A DNA stretch of 58,450 nt, from positions 1 to 58,450 of the forward strand of contig MSTD01000039.1 in the NCBI GenBank assembly GCA_001942045.1, written 5' to 3'. The translations under genes were made by a program, and so were the position numbers. The DNA is from Mycolicibacterium porcinum (lineage in GTDB: Bacteria > Actinomycetota > Actinomycetes > Mycobacteriales > Mycobacteriaceae). Of this stretch, positions 28,862 through 35,103 are shown one piece after another (the first letter of the stretch is position 1; each line of letters opens with the position of its first letter). The notes under the pieces are model-generated. The model saw only the letters and a program-made list of their open reading frames with translations. It was not told the DNA's origin and ran no database searches.

Positions 28862-29887
28862 TCACGCCAACCGGATGTCGGCGCCGTAGCTGGGAGCTTT
28901 GTCACCGATTCGGGGATGAATTGCCTTGTAGTGCACCGAGACATACGGCCAGGCCTGCATGGCGCTGACCCCGTCCAGGCCCCGGATGCTCTCGTCGAGC
29001 ACCGTGAGCAGGTCCTCGCCACGGGCCGTCACCACCTCGGCCAGCACATCCCAACGGCCTGCGGTCAGTGCCACGTACGACACCGTCTCAACCCGGGTCA
29101 GTGCCTCGGCCACCTTCTGCGCGCCGGCCCGGCCATCCGTGCGGAGCGCCACCCAGCTGCTGTACCGGTAGCCGAGCCGCAGCGGGTTGGCGATGCACAT
29201 CACCCGCGCCGCGCCCGTCTCCACCATCCGGTTGTACCGAACCCGAATAGTGGTCTCGGACAAGCCCAGCGCAGAAGCGAAGTCGCGGAAGGCGGCGCGG
29301 CCGTCGACGGCGAGGCGGGTCAGGATCGCGCGGTCGATGTCGTCGAGCGGGCGCGGGCGCACCGCGCCGTCGGCGAGCACACCCGACAGTCGGGCCTGCT
29401 GGTAATGCAGCCGAAGGTACGGCAGCAGTTCGACCGAACGGACCCCGGGCAGCGTCGCGATCGTGCCGAACGCGACGTCGTGCAGTTCACGGGCGTCGGT
29501 GCAAACCAGTTCCAGGACCACGCCGTACGGTCCCGTCGTCGCCGTCACGTAATCGGCTTCGGGGACCCGCGCGAGCTCCGCGGCGAGCTCGACCGGGGTG
29601 CGCGTTCCGTCGACGGTGAGCAGAGCCAGTCCCAGCGAACCGAATCCGAGCACCGCGGGATCGGTGATGGCGGCGATGGTCATGTAGCCCTCGCTCAACA
29701 GCCGCGAAACCCGGCGGCGCGCAGCCTTTTCCGTGACATCGGCACGACGGGCCAGCTCCGCGTAAGGAATACGGCCATCGGCCTGCAGCAGTTCGATCAG
29801 CTGGCGGTCGACCCCGTCAAGATCGGTGTAGCCCGGGTCGGACAGCAGCGTGCGGGTTCCCTCAAGCTCCGCTGACGGTGGCATCAC
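28862..29887 (-). CDS. Double Lrp/AsnC-family regulator
   Basis: This 341-residue protein contains two Lrp/AsnC units in a row. The first helix-turn-helix is at about residues 24-70 (DLDGVDRQLIELLQADGRIPYAELARRADVT), with a RAM ligand domain to about 165. The second is at about 180-230 (PLDDIDRAILTRLAVDGRAAFRDFASALGLSETTIRVRYNRM), with another RAM domain. Normal Lrp proteins are about 150 residues. It converges on the carboxylate-amine ligase and is divergent from the LON-domain gene; M. tuberculosis, as I recall it, lacks it at this place. An ATG one codon later is equally possible. The ligand is probably an amino acid, by family. Confidence 0.82.
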   Translation of the reverse strand: MMPPSAELEGTRTLLSDPGYTDLDGVDRQLIELLQADGRIPYAELARRADVTEKAARRRVSRLLSEGYMTIAAITDPAVLGFGSLGLALLTVDGTRTPVELAAELARVPEADYVTATTGPYGVVLELVCTDARELHDVAFGTIATLPGVRSVELLPYLRLHYQQARLSGVLADGAVRPRPLDDIDRAILTRLAVDGRAAFRDFASALGLSETTIRVRYNRMVETGAARVMCIANPLRLGYRYSSWVALRTDGRAGAQKVAEALTRVETVSYVALTAGRWDVLAEVVTARGEDLLTVLDESIRGLDGVSAMQAWPYVSVHYKAIHPRIGDKAPSYGADIRLA

Positions 29888-29945
29888 CCGAGGTTACCGG
29901 CTGCCGGTGCTTGCCAACCCCATAGGCGAGGACGATCCTGGCGAC

Positions 29946-30572
29946 ATGACGGTCTCACCGATGTTTCCTCTCGAAGTGGCCATGCTGCCCGGCCAGGAAC
30001 TGCCGCTACGGATTTTCGAACCGCGCTACGTGGCGATGGTGGGCGACTGTATGGCCATGTCAGAGCCGTCTTTCGGAGTGGTGCTGATCTCGGCCGGACG
30101 CGAGGTGGGCGGCGGTGACCGTCGGTGCGACGTCGGGGCGAGGGCCAAGATCGTGGACTGCCAGGAGTTCGGTGTGGGCAAGTACCGGCTGCTCTGCGTG
30201 ATGGGCGAGCGCATCCGGGTGTTGCGCTGGCTCGACGATGATCCGTATCCGCGCGCCGAGATCGAGCTCTGGCCCGACGAACCCGACGGTCAGGCCGACG
30301 CCGCCCGCATCCGCGATGTCGAAGACCGGATGGTGGCACTGCTCGACCGGATCGGGGAGGCTCGCGGCACGCCGATCCGCAGCCGCGAGATCGTAGAGTC
30401 GGCCGGCGTCGACCCGGAGAACCACTTGTACGCCTTGGCCGCTCGGTTGCCGATCGGGCAGGCCGACCGCTACTCGCTGCTGGCCGCACCGTCGGAAGCC
30501 GCCCGCGTCGAGGTGCTCAGCGAGGCCGTGGACACCGTCACCGCGATGGTGGAGTTTCAGCTTTCGGAGTGA
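29946..30572 (+). CDS. LON substrate-binding-domain protein (Rv0434-like)
   Basis: This 208-residue protein consists only of a LON N-terminal (PUA-like) domain: PMFPLEVAMLPGQELPLRIFEPRYVAMV at the start, GDRRCDVGARAKIVDCQEFGVGKYRLLCVMGERIRV in the middle and an all-helical end. It lacks the ATPase and protease parts of Lon. It matches Rv0434 in position and size. Proteins of this kind may bind unfolded chains or act as adaptors; the role is unproven. The ATG at 29946 directly precedes the domain. The next core gene (CDC48-like ATPase) is 17 kb away here. Confidence 0.82.
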   Translation: MTVSPMFPLEVAMLPGQELPLRIFEPRYVAMVGDCMAMSEPSFGVVLISAGREVGGGDRRCDVGARAKIVDCQEFGVGKYRLLCVMGERIRVLRWLDDDPYPRAEIELWPDEPDGQADAARIRDVEDRMVALLDRIGEARGTPIRSREIVESAGVDPENHLYALAARLPIGQADRYSLLAAPSEAARVEVLSEAVDTVTAMVEFQLSE

Positions 30573-30917
30573 GCACGGTGCTTGGGACGGCGCTGCTGTC
30601 CCTAGCCGGGCGAATTGGTGTGCCAGGCCCGGTGTGATGTGTTGTGCCGGGCACTGTGGCGAATGTGCAGGTTTTTCCGGCAGATTCGACGATCCGTCGG
30701 CAGAAGCTGCACGCTCGTCACAGGAGCCGGCACCCCATATATCACCAGGTCGGTGCGGACACCTTCGACGAATTCGGTCCCGAACGAAGTTCGTGTGCCG
30801 AGTCCCGGTGTGATGTGTTGTGCCGGGCACTGTGACGAACGTGCAGGTTTTTCCGGCAGATTCGACGATCCGCCGGCACAAGCTACACGCTCGTCACAGG
30901 AGCCGGCACCCCATATA
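30573..30917. other. Repeat-filled region between convergent genes
   Basis: The 345 bases between the LON-domain gene and the methyltransferase hold no gene. They are filled by two direct copies of an approximately 150-bp repeat whose cores are 68-bp palindromes at 30655-30722 and 30831-30898. The spacer (30779-30803) contains GAACGAAGTTC, a short palindrome. Confidence 0.8.
30628..30778. repeat. Structured intergenic repeat, copy A
   Basis: It begins with a small hairpin (GCCCGG...CCGGGC, 30627-30652), then a 68-bp imperfect palindrome (30655-30722; outer arms TGTGGCGAATGTGCAG / CTGCACGCTCGTCACA). A segment follows whose minus strand reads G-T-E-F-V-E-G-V-R-T-D, a match to the C-terminus (ATEFVEGVLTEPW) of the adjacent methyltransferase. 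It is a direct repeat of copy B, 176 bases away, and its core recurs near 45.1 kb. Confidence 0.85.
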
Positions 30918-30956
30918 TCACCACGGTTCGGTGAGGACACCTTCGACGAATTCGGT
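30804..30956. repeat. Structured intergenic repeat, copy B
   Basis: Nearly identical to copy A. The small hairpin is CCCGG...CCGGG (30804-30827) and the 68-bp palindrome is at 30831-30898. The last 39 bases are the living 3' end of the methyltransferase gene (stop at 30918). On the minus strand the palindrome begins 20 bases after the stop and could act as its terminator. Confidence 0.85.
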
Positions 30957-31826
30957 GGCCATGGTGCCCTCGGTGATGTCGGCCGGCATGGCGCGGTGGT
31001 AGCGGGCCATCAGGTCGTCGGAAGGCAGGGCGGCCACGTCCCAGCAGTGCTCACCGAGCCAATCCGGCACATAGGGGCGATCTTCGATGAACCAAAGCTG
31101 TTCCGGATCCGGCATGTCGTCCTCGGCTTCGGCGGCCTCCGCCCGCATCTTTGCGATTTGCTCACGGCGGCGGGCCAGGTGATCTTCGGAGAAGAATCCG
31201 GCGCTGAACGCCTCGACCCCGATCCGGCTGTCCCGCGCCGACAGTTCGGTGATGCGCTCGAACAGCAGGTCCTGCGCTTCGGCGGGCAGATAGGGCAGCA
31301 GGCCTTCGACCGACCACGCCGTCGGCTGGGTCGCGTCGAAACCCGCATCCCGCAATGCCTTCGGCCAATCCTGGCGCAGGTCGACCGGGACGGCGACATG
31401 CCGGGCCTTGGCCGTCACCCGGTGCGCCGCGAGGACCTCCTCCTTGAACCGCAGCACCTGCGGTTGGTCGATCTCGAACACCACGCTGTCGTGGATCCAA
31501 GGCAACCGCCAGGCCCGGGCGTCCAGGCCGGCCGCCAGAATCACCGACTGCCGGATACCCGCCGCGCCCGCCGCGAGGAAGAACTCGTCGAACCATTTGG
31601 TGCGGGACGCGGCGTAGTTACCGATGGCGCGAATCCGCTGAGCCATCGCGCCGGTGGGCGGACGCCAGCCCCGCGCGGCCGCGGCGTCGAGAAACATCTG
31701 CGCGTACGGGTCGGTGAACAGCGGAGTATCGGATGCGGTCTCGTTGGCTCGGGCCATCGCCACCCCGAGCGCGGTAGCGCCCACGCTCTCGGTGATATCC
31801 CAGCTGTCGTCGTCAGTTCTGGCCAT
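30918..31826 (-). CDS. SAM-dependent methyltransferase, TIGR00027 / Rv0145-type family
   Basis: This 302-residue member belongs to the large mycobacterial methyltransferase family (M. tuberculosis has many paralogs). Family marks are the DSWDITESVGATALGVAMARA head, RTKWFDEFF, the SAM-site VILAAGLDARAWRLPW (about residues 96-110), VFEIDQPQVLRFK and the closing ATEFVEGVLTEPW. The fold is related to leucine carboxyl methyltransferases, but substrates are mostly unknown. Its ATG overlaps the end of mnhG by 14 nt, so it may be read as the last gene of the antiporter operon. A 3'-end remnant of a second such gene lies in repeat copy A. Confidence 0.87.
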   Translation of the reverse strand: MARTDDDSWDITESVGATALGVAMARANETASDTPLFTDPYAQMFLDAAAARGWRPPTGAMAQRIRAIGNYAASRTKWFDEFFLAAGAAGIRQSVILAAGLDARAWRLPWIHDSVVFEIDQPQVLRFKEEVLAAHRVTAKARHVAVPVDLRQDWPKALRDAGFDATQPTAWSVEGLLPYLPAEAQDLLFERITELSARDSRIGVEAFSAGFFSEDHLARRREQIAKMRAEAAEAEDDMPDPEQLWFIEDRPYVPDWLGEHCWDVAALPSDDLMARYHRAMPADITEGTMATEFVEGVLTEPW

Positions 31827-32166
31827 TGCTTTCAGTCTCCCCGAACTCGGCCATCTCGTCTCGGGTCAGCAAGTTCTCGCGGTTGCGCTGCTCACGGTAG
31901 GCCAGCTGCCCGACGCGGTTGGCGATCACCGGCGCCGTGATCAACGTGAACAGGCCGGTGAGGATCACCATGCCGATATCGGCGTGGCCCCACAGCCGGA
32001 TCGCCGCGCCGGACAGCACCAGCAGCAACCCGAGCACCTGGGGCTTGGTCGCCGAATGCATCCGCGACATGGTGTCGCCGAACCGCACGATGCCGATCGC
32101 GGCCGTCAGGGCCAGCGTCGACCCGGCCAGGATCAAGACCGCGGTGACGATGTCGAGCAGATTCAT
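31813..32166 (-). CDS. mnhG: Mrp/Mnh cation:proton antiporter subunit G
   Basis: This 117-residue membrane protein has three helices (about 5-25, 40-60, 68-88) and the MnhG pattern GIVRFGDTMSRMHSATKPQVLGLLLVL. It is the last subunit of the multi-protein Mrp complex, which expels Na+ (or other monovalent cations) in exchange for protons and supports alkali and salt tolerance. It overlaps mnhF by 4 nt upstream and the methyltransferase start downstream. The C-terminus is charged and cytosolic. Confidence 0.9.
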   Translation of the reverse strand: MNLLDIVTAVLILAGSTLALTAAIGIVRFGDTMSRMHSATKPQVLGLLLVLSGAAIRLWGHADIGMVILTGLFTLITAPVIANRVGQLAYREQRNRENLLTRDEMAEFGETESNGQN

Positions 32167-32447
32167 GGCGCCCGCTTCCGCCGCGGTTCACCGGTATCGG
32201 GCACGCGGAACCGCGCCACGCTCACCGAACCGACGAAGCTGATCAACGCCAACGCCGTCAGGCTGTATGTCACGGTGGTGTCCTGGCTGTACGCGGCCCA
32301 GGTTCCGATACCGCACAGTGTGACGGCCACCAGGGTGTCCAATGCGACCAGCCGATCCAGGGTGCTCGGCCCGGCCAGCAGCCGAAACATCGTGATCGCC
32401 GCGGCGGCAGTCAACATCACCGCGGCAATCGTCCACACGGTGCTCAT
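32163..32447 (-). CDS. mnhF: Mrp/Mnh antiporter subunit F
   Basis: This 94-residue three-helix membrane subunit has the MnhF hallmarks: FRLLAGPSTLDRLVALDTL and LTALALISFVGSVSVARF. The ATG at 32447 is the third of three identical ATGAGCACC sequences spaced 35 bases apart; only this one is in frame. Unlike every other junction of the operon, it no longer overlaps its upstream neighbour, because a tandem duplication separates them (see the repeat at 32441-32530). Confidence 0.9.
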   Translation of the reverse strand: MSTVWTIAAVMLTAAAAITMFRLLAGPSTLDRLVALDTLVAVTLCGIGTWAAYSQDTTVTYSLTALALISFVGSVSVARFRVPDTGEPRRKRAP

Positions 32448-32482
32448 GCGCGATCCGCCTTCGCTTCTCGCTGGGTGCTCAT
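32444..32482 (-). CDS. Micro-ORF 2 (12 codons) made by the tandem repeat
   Basis: Same peptide as micro-ORF 1 (MSTQREAKADRA; one silent GAC/GAT difference). It starts at the TGA of micro-ORF 1, and its TGA overlaps the mnhF ATG at 32447. It has a weaker upstream AAGGCGG. Together the two form an unbroken stop-start relay from mnhE to mnhF. Confidence 0.5.
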   Translation of the reverse strand: MSTQREAKADRA

Positions 32483-32517
32483 GCGCGGTCCGCCTTCGCT
32501 TCTCGCTGGGTGCTCAT
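32479..32517 (-). CDS. Micro-ORF 1 (12 codons) made by the tandem repeat
   Basis: It reads MSTQREAKADRA-stop. Its ATG overlaps the mnhE TGA (ATGA), and its own TGA overlaps the ATG of the second micro-ORF. The mnhE tail provides AAGGAGG 9 bases before the ATG, a strong ribosome site. The peptide itself is probably of no use; the value is in passing ribosomes to mnhF. Translation is inferred, not shown. Confidence 0.5.
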   Translation of the reverse strand: MSTQREAKADRA

Positions 32518-33053
32518 GCGCGGTCCGCCTCCTTGTTCGCCGCGGGGCGCCAATCGGACTCGCGCTCGAAAGCCCGCACCAAAAGCCGCTGCAGGGTGGT
32601 GATCTGACTGTGGAACCGGTCGATCGCCTTCTCGGAACCGACGTCGACGACGTGTACGTAGATCAGCCGTCGGGTCTGATCAATCTCCAGCACGATGGTG
32701 CCCGGGGTCAGGTTGATGATGTTGACCCCGAGGGCCAGCACCAGATCCGACTTGATCGCCAGATGCGCCCGCAGCACCGCGTTGACCGGCAGCGGCCCCG
32801 GCCGCACGGCCAGCCACGCCATCTGGAACGACGACATCACCAGCCAGACGCTGACCTGAATGACCAACCGCGCCAACGACAGCAGATGGACCCGCCCCTC
32901 CACCGGCACGGCGGGCAGCGGCAGCAACACCGTGATCAGCACGGCGATCGCCAGGCCCGACAGGATGTTCGCTGCCGAGATACTGCCCCACAACAGCACC
33001 CACACGAGCATCAACCAGCACAGGATCCAGGCCCGAAGCAGCAGCCACCTCAT
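32514..33053 (-). CDS. mnhE: Mrp/Mnh antiporter subunit E
   Basis: This 179-residue membrane subunit has N-terminal helices (about residues 2-20, 25-42, 58-78) and a cytosolic C-terminal part containing the MnhE segments LVLALGVNIINLTPGTIVLEID and RLIYVHVVDV. It overlaps mnhD by 4 nt. Its 3' end (NKEADRA) contains the AAGGAGG ribosome site that once served mnhF directly and is the source of the 35-bp duplication. Confidence 0.9.
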   Translation of the reverse strand: MRWLLLRAWILCWLMLVWVLLWGSISAANILSGLAIAVLITVLLPLPAVPVEGRVHLLSLARLVIQVSVWLVMSSFQMAWLAVRPGPLPVNAVLRAHLAIKSDLVLALGVNIINLTPGTIVLEIDQTRRLIYVHVVDVGSEKAIDRFHSQITTLQRLLVRAFERESDWRPAANKEADRA

Positions 33054-34648
33054 CGCTGATCACCCCCGAGCACCGCCGAGATGTACTGTCCACGATCCAG
33101 CACCTCGGCCGCGGCGCGCTCGCTGTAGGAGAAGATCGGTCCGGCCGCCACCGTCAACGCCAGCCCGACTGCGATCAGGGCGCCTGTCGGAGCCAACATT
33201 CCCACCGGCATGCGGCCCACGCTGTCGCGATCGGCGAACTGGATGTCCTCGATGTCGTCGAGCAGCACCGACGGTGCCGCCGCGGCCAGATGGCCTTCGG
33301 GTGCGTCGGCGCGGGCCCGCCAGAACGCCTTCGTCCACACGCGGGCCACCACGTACAGCGTCAGCAGGCTCGTCACCACACTGCCGGTGACCAGGATCCA
33401 GGCCAGCACCGAACCGTTCGCGGCGCCCGCCTCCAGCAGCGCCACCTTGCCGATGAAGCCCGAGAAGGGCGGGATACCACCGAGGTTCAGCGCGGGCACC
33501 ACGAACACGAACGCCAGCACCGGGCTGGCCGCGGCCAGCCCGCCGAGCCGTTGCAGCGTCGACGCTCCGGCCTGCCGCTCAATCAGACCGACGACCAGGA
33601 ACAGCGTCGTCTGCACCACGATGTGGTGAGCCACGTAGTAGATCGCGCCGGACATGCCGAGCTGGTTGGCCAGTGCCACACCGAACACCATGTAGCCGAT
33701 GTGGCTGACGAGGGTGAAGGACAACAGCCGCTTGATGTCGCTCTGGGCGATCGCACCGAGGATGCCGATGATCATGGTGAGCAGGCCCGCCACCAGCAGC
33801 ACGTTGTCCAGCCCGCCGCCGGGGAACAGCAGCGAATGCGCCCGGATGATCGCGTACACACCGACTTTCGTCAGCAGGCCGGCGAACACCGCGGTGACCG
33901 GCGCCGGCGCGGTGGGGTAGGAGTCGGGCAGCCACGCCGACAGCGGGAACACCGCGGCCTTGATGCCGAACGCCACCAGCAGCACCGCGAACAGCGCGGT
34001 GCGGGTGCCGGACGGAATGTCGTCGAGACGCAACGCCAACTCGGCCATGTTCAGCGTCCCGGTCGCGGCGTACACCAGCGCGATGCCGATCAGGAAGATC
34101 AACGACGACACCATCGACACCAGCACGTAGGCGATGCCGGCCCGGACGCGGTCCTCGCTGGCACCGATGGTCAACAGCACGAAGCTGGCTGCCAGCAGCA
34201 CCTCGAAGCCGACGAAAAGGTTGAACAGATCACCCGCCAGGAACGCGGTGCACACACCGGCCGACAACACCAGATAGGTGGGCAGGAAGATCGACGTCGG
34301 CTGGCGTTCGTCGCCGTCGCGGATACCCTGCCCGATGGCGTACGCGACCACCGCGAGCAACACGATGGCCGACACCACGAGCATGAGCGCCGAAAGCCGG
34401 TCCACCACCAGGGTGATGCCCAGCGGCCCCATGCCGGGCACGCTCTGGCCCCAACCGCCGACGTGCAGCACGAGCGTGCCGTCCCGATCGGCCAGGTATA
34501 CCAGCGCCGCGCACACCGCGACGACGGCGCTCAGTGCGATTTGGGTGATGACCCGCTGCAGCCGGGGACGGCGCCCGGCCACCAGCGTTGCCGCCGCGGC
34601 CAGCGCCGGGATCAGCACGGGCAGCGGGATCAGGGCCTGCGCGATCAC
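33050..34648 (-). CDS. mnhD: Mrp/Mnh antiporter subunit D
   Basis: This 532-residue protein has about 14 helices and is homologous to complex I proton-pumping subunits (NuoN/M type). The proton-channel family region (YVLVSMVSSLIFLIGIALVYAATGTLNMAEL...KAAVFPLSAWLPDSYPTAPAPVTAVFAGLLTKVGVYAIIR) with its key Lys/His residues is intact. It carries proton movement in the Mrp complex. Joined to mnhC and mnhE by 4-nt overlaps. A cytosolic loop (about 440-470) is longer than in some relatives. Confidence 0.92.
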   Translation of the reverse strand: MIAQALIPLPVLIPALAAAATLVAGRRPRLQRVITQIALSAVVAVCAALVYLADRDGTLVLHVGGWGQSVPGMGPLGITLVVDRLSALMLVVSAIVLLAVVAYAIGQGIRDGDERQPTSIFLPTYLVLSAGVCTAFLAGDLFNLFVGFEVLLAASFVLLTIGASEDRVRAGIAYVLVSMVSSLIFLIGIALVYAATGTLNMAELALRLDDIPSGTRTALFAVLLVAFGIKAAVFPLSAWLPDSYPTAPAPVTAVFAGLLTKVGVYAIIRAHSLLFPGGGLDNVLLVAGLLTMIIGILGAIAQSDIKRLLSFTLVSHIGYMVFGVALANQLGMSGAIYYVAHHIVVQTTLFLVVGLIERQAGASTLQRLGGLAAASPVLAFVFVVPALNLGGIPPFSGFIGKVALLEAGAANGSVLAWILVTGSVVTSLLTLYVVARVWTKAFWRARADAPEGHLAAAAPSVLLDDIEDIQFADRDSVGRMPVGMLAPTGALIAVGLALTVAAGPIFSYSERAAAEVLDRGQYISAVLGGDQR

Positions 34649-35103
34649 TTCGACCCCTCGAATCCCGGTAGCGCATCGAGTTCGTCGGGCGCATCGGTGT
34701 CGCGGTTGGGGTCGGGCTGCGGAATGATTTCTTCCTCCGGGGCCGACTGCTGCGACACCCGGGTGTCCTCGGGATCGTTGCTGACCTCTTCGACCGTGGT
34801 GAGGCGATACGAGCGGTAGGCCAGGGCCAGCACGAACGCCGCCAGCCCCATGCTGATGACGATCGCGGTGAGGATCATGCCCTGGGCCAGCGGATCGGCG
34901 TCCGTGGTGGCGCCGTTGCTGGTGCGCCCGCGGATCGGCGGATTACCCGACCTGCCGCCGACCGTGAGGATCAACAGGTTGACGGCATTGCCGATCAGCA
35001 ACAGCCCCAACAACATCCGGGTCAGGTTGCGTTCGAGCAGCAGGTACGCGCCCGCGCTGGTGAGGCCGCCGATGATGATCAGCGGGACCAGGAATGTCGT
35101 CAT
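34645..35103 (-). CDS. mnhC: Mrp/Mnh antiporter subunit C
   Basis: This 152-residue protein has three helices and is homologous to NuoK: GAYLLLERNLTRMLLGLLLIGNAVNLLILTVGG and DPLAQGMILTAIVISMGLAAFVLALAYR. The C-terminal 40 residues are acidic and cytosolic. 4-nt overlaps to mnhA (upstream) and mnhD (downstream). Confidence 0.92.
   Translation of the reverse strand: MTTFLVPLIIIGGLTSAGAYLLLERNLTRMLLGLLLIGNAVNLLILTVGGRSGNPPIRGRTSNGATTDADPLAQGMILTAIVISMGLAAFVLALAYRSYRLTTVEEVSNDPEDTRVSQQSAPEEEIIPQPDPNRDTDAPDELDALPGFEGSK

Larger units (their letters stand above)
32441..32530 (-). repeat. 35-bp tandem repeat (2.6 units) at the mnhE-mnhF junction
   Basis: Two full 35-base units (32441-32475, 32476-32510), differing by one base (A/G), are followed by a 20-base partial unit (32511-32530). 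Each unit holds one ATG and the TGA that overlaps it. The partial unit is the true 3' end of mnhE. Taking the two extra units away brings mnhF back to an exact 4-nt ATGA overlap with mnhE, as at the other antiporter junctions. Confidence 0.95.

Noticed and set aside
30602..30940. 112-codon minus-strand frame through the two repeats
   Set aside because: Its sequence is the repeat read as protein plus the methyltransferase remnant; no independent gene features.
32441..32530. Direct repeats considered as a CRISPR array
   Set aside because: The units are contiguous with no spacers and lie inside operon coding junctions; no cas genes are nearby.
33290..34819. 509-codon plus-strand open frame opposite mnhD
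   Set aside because: Shadow of mnhD with low-complexity Gln/Arg/His composition.
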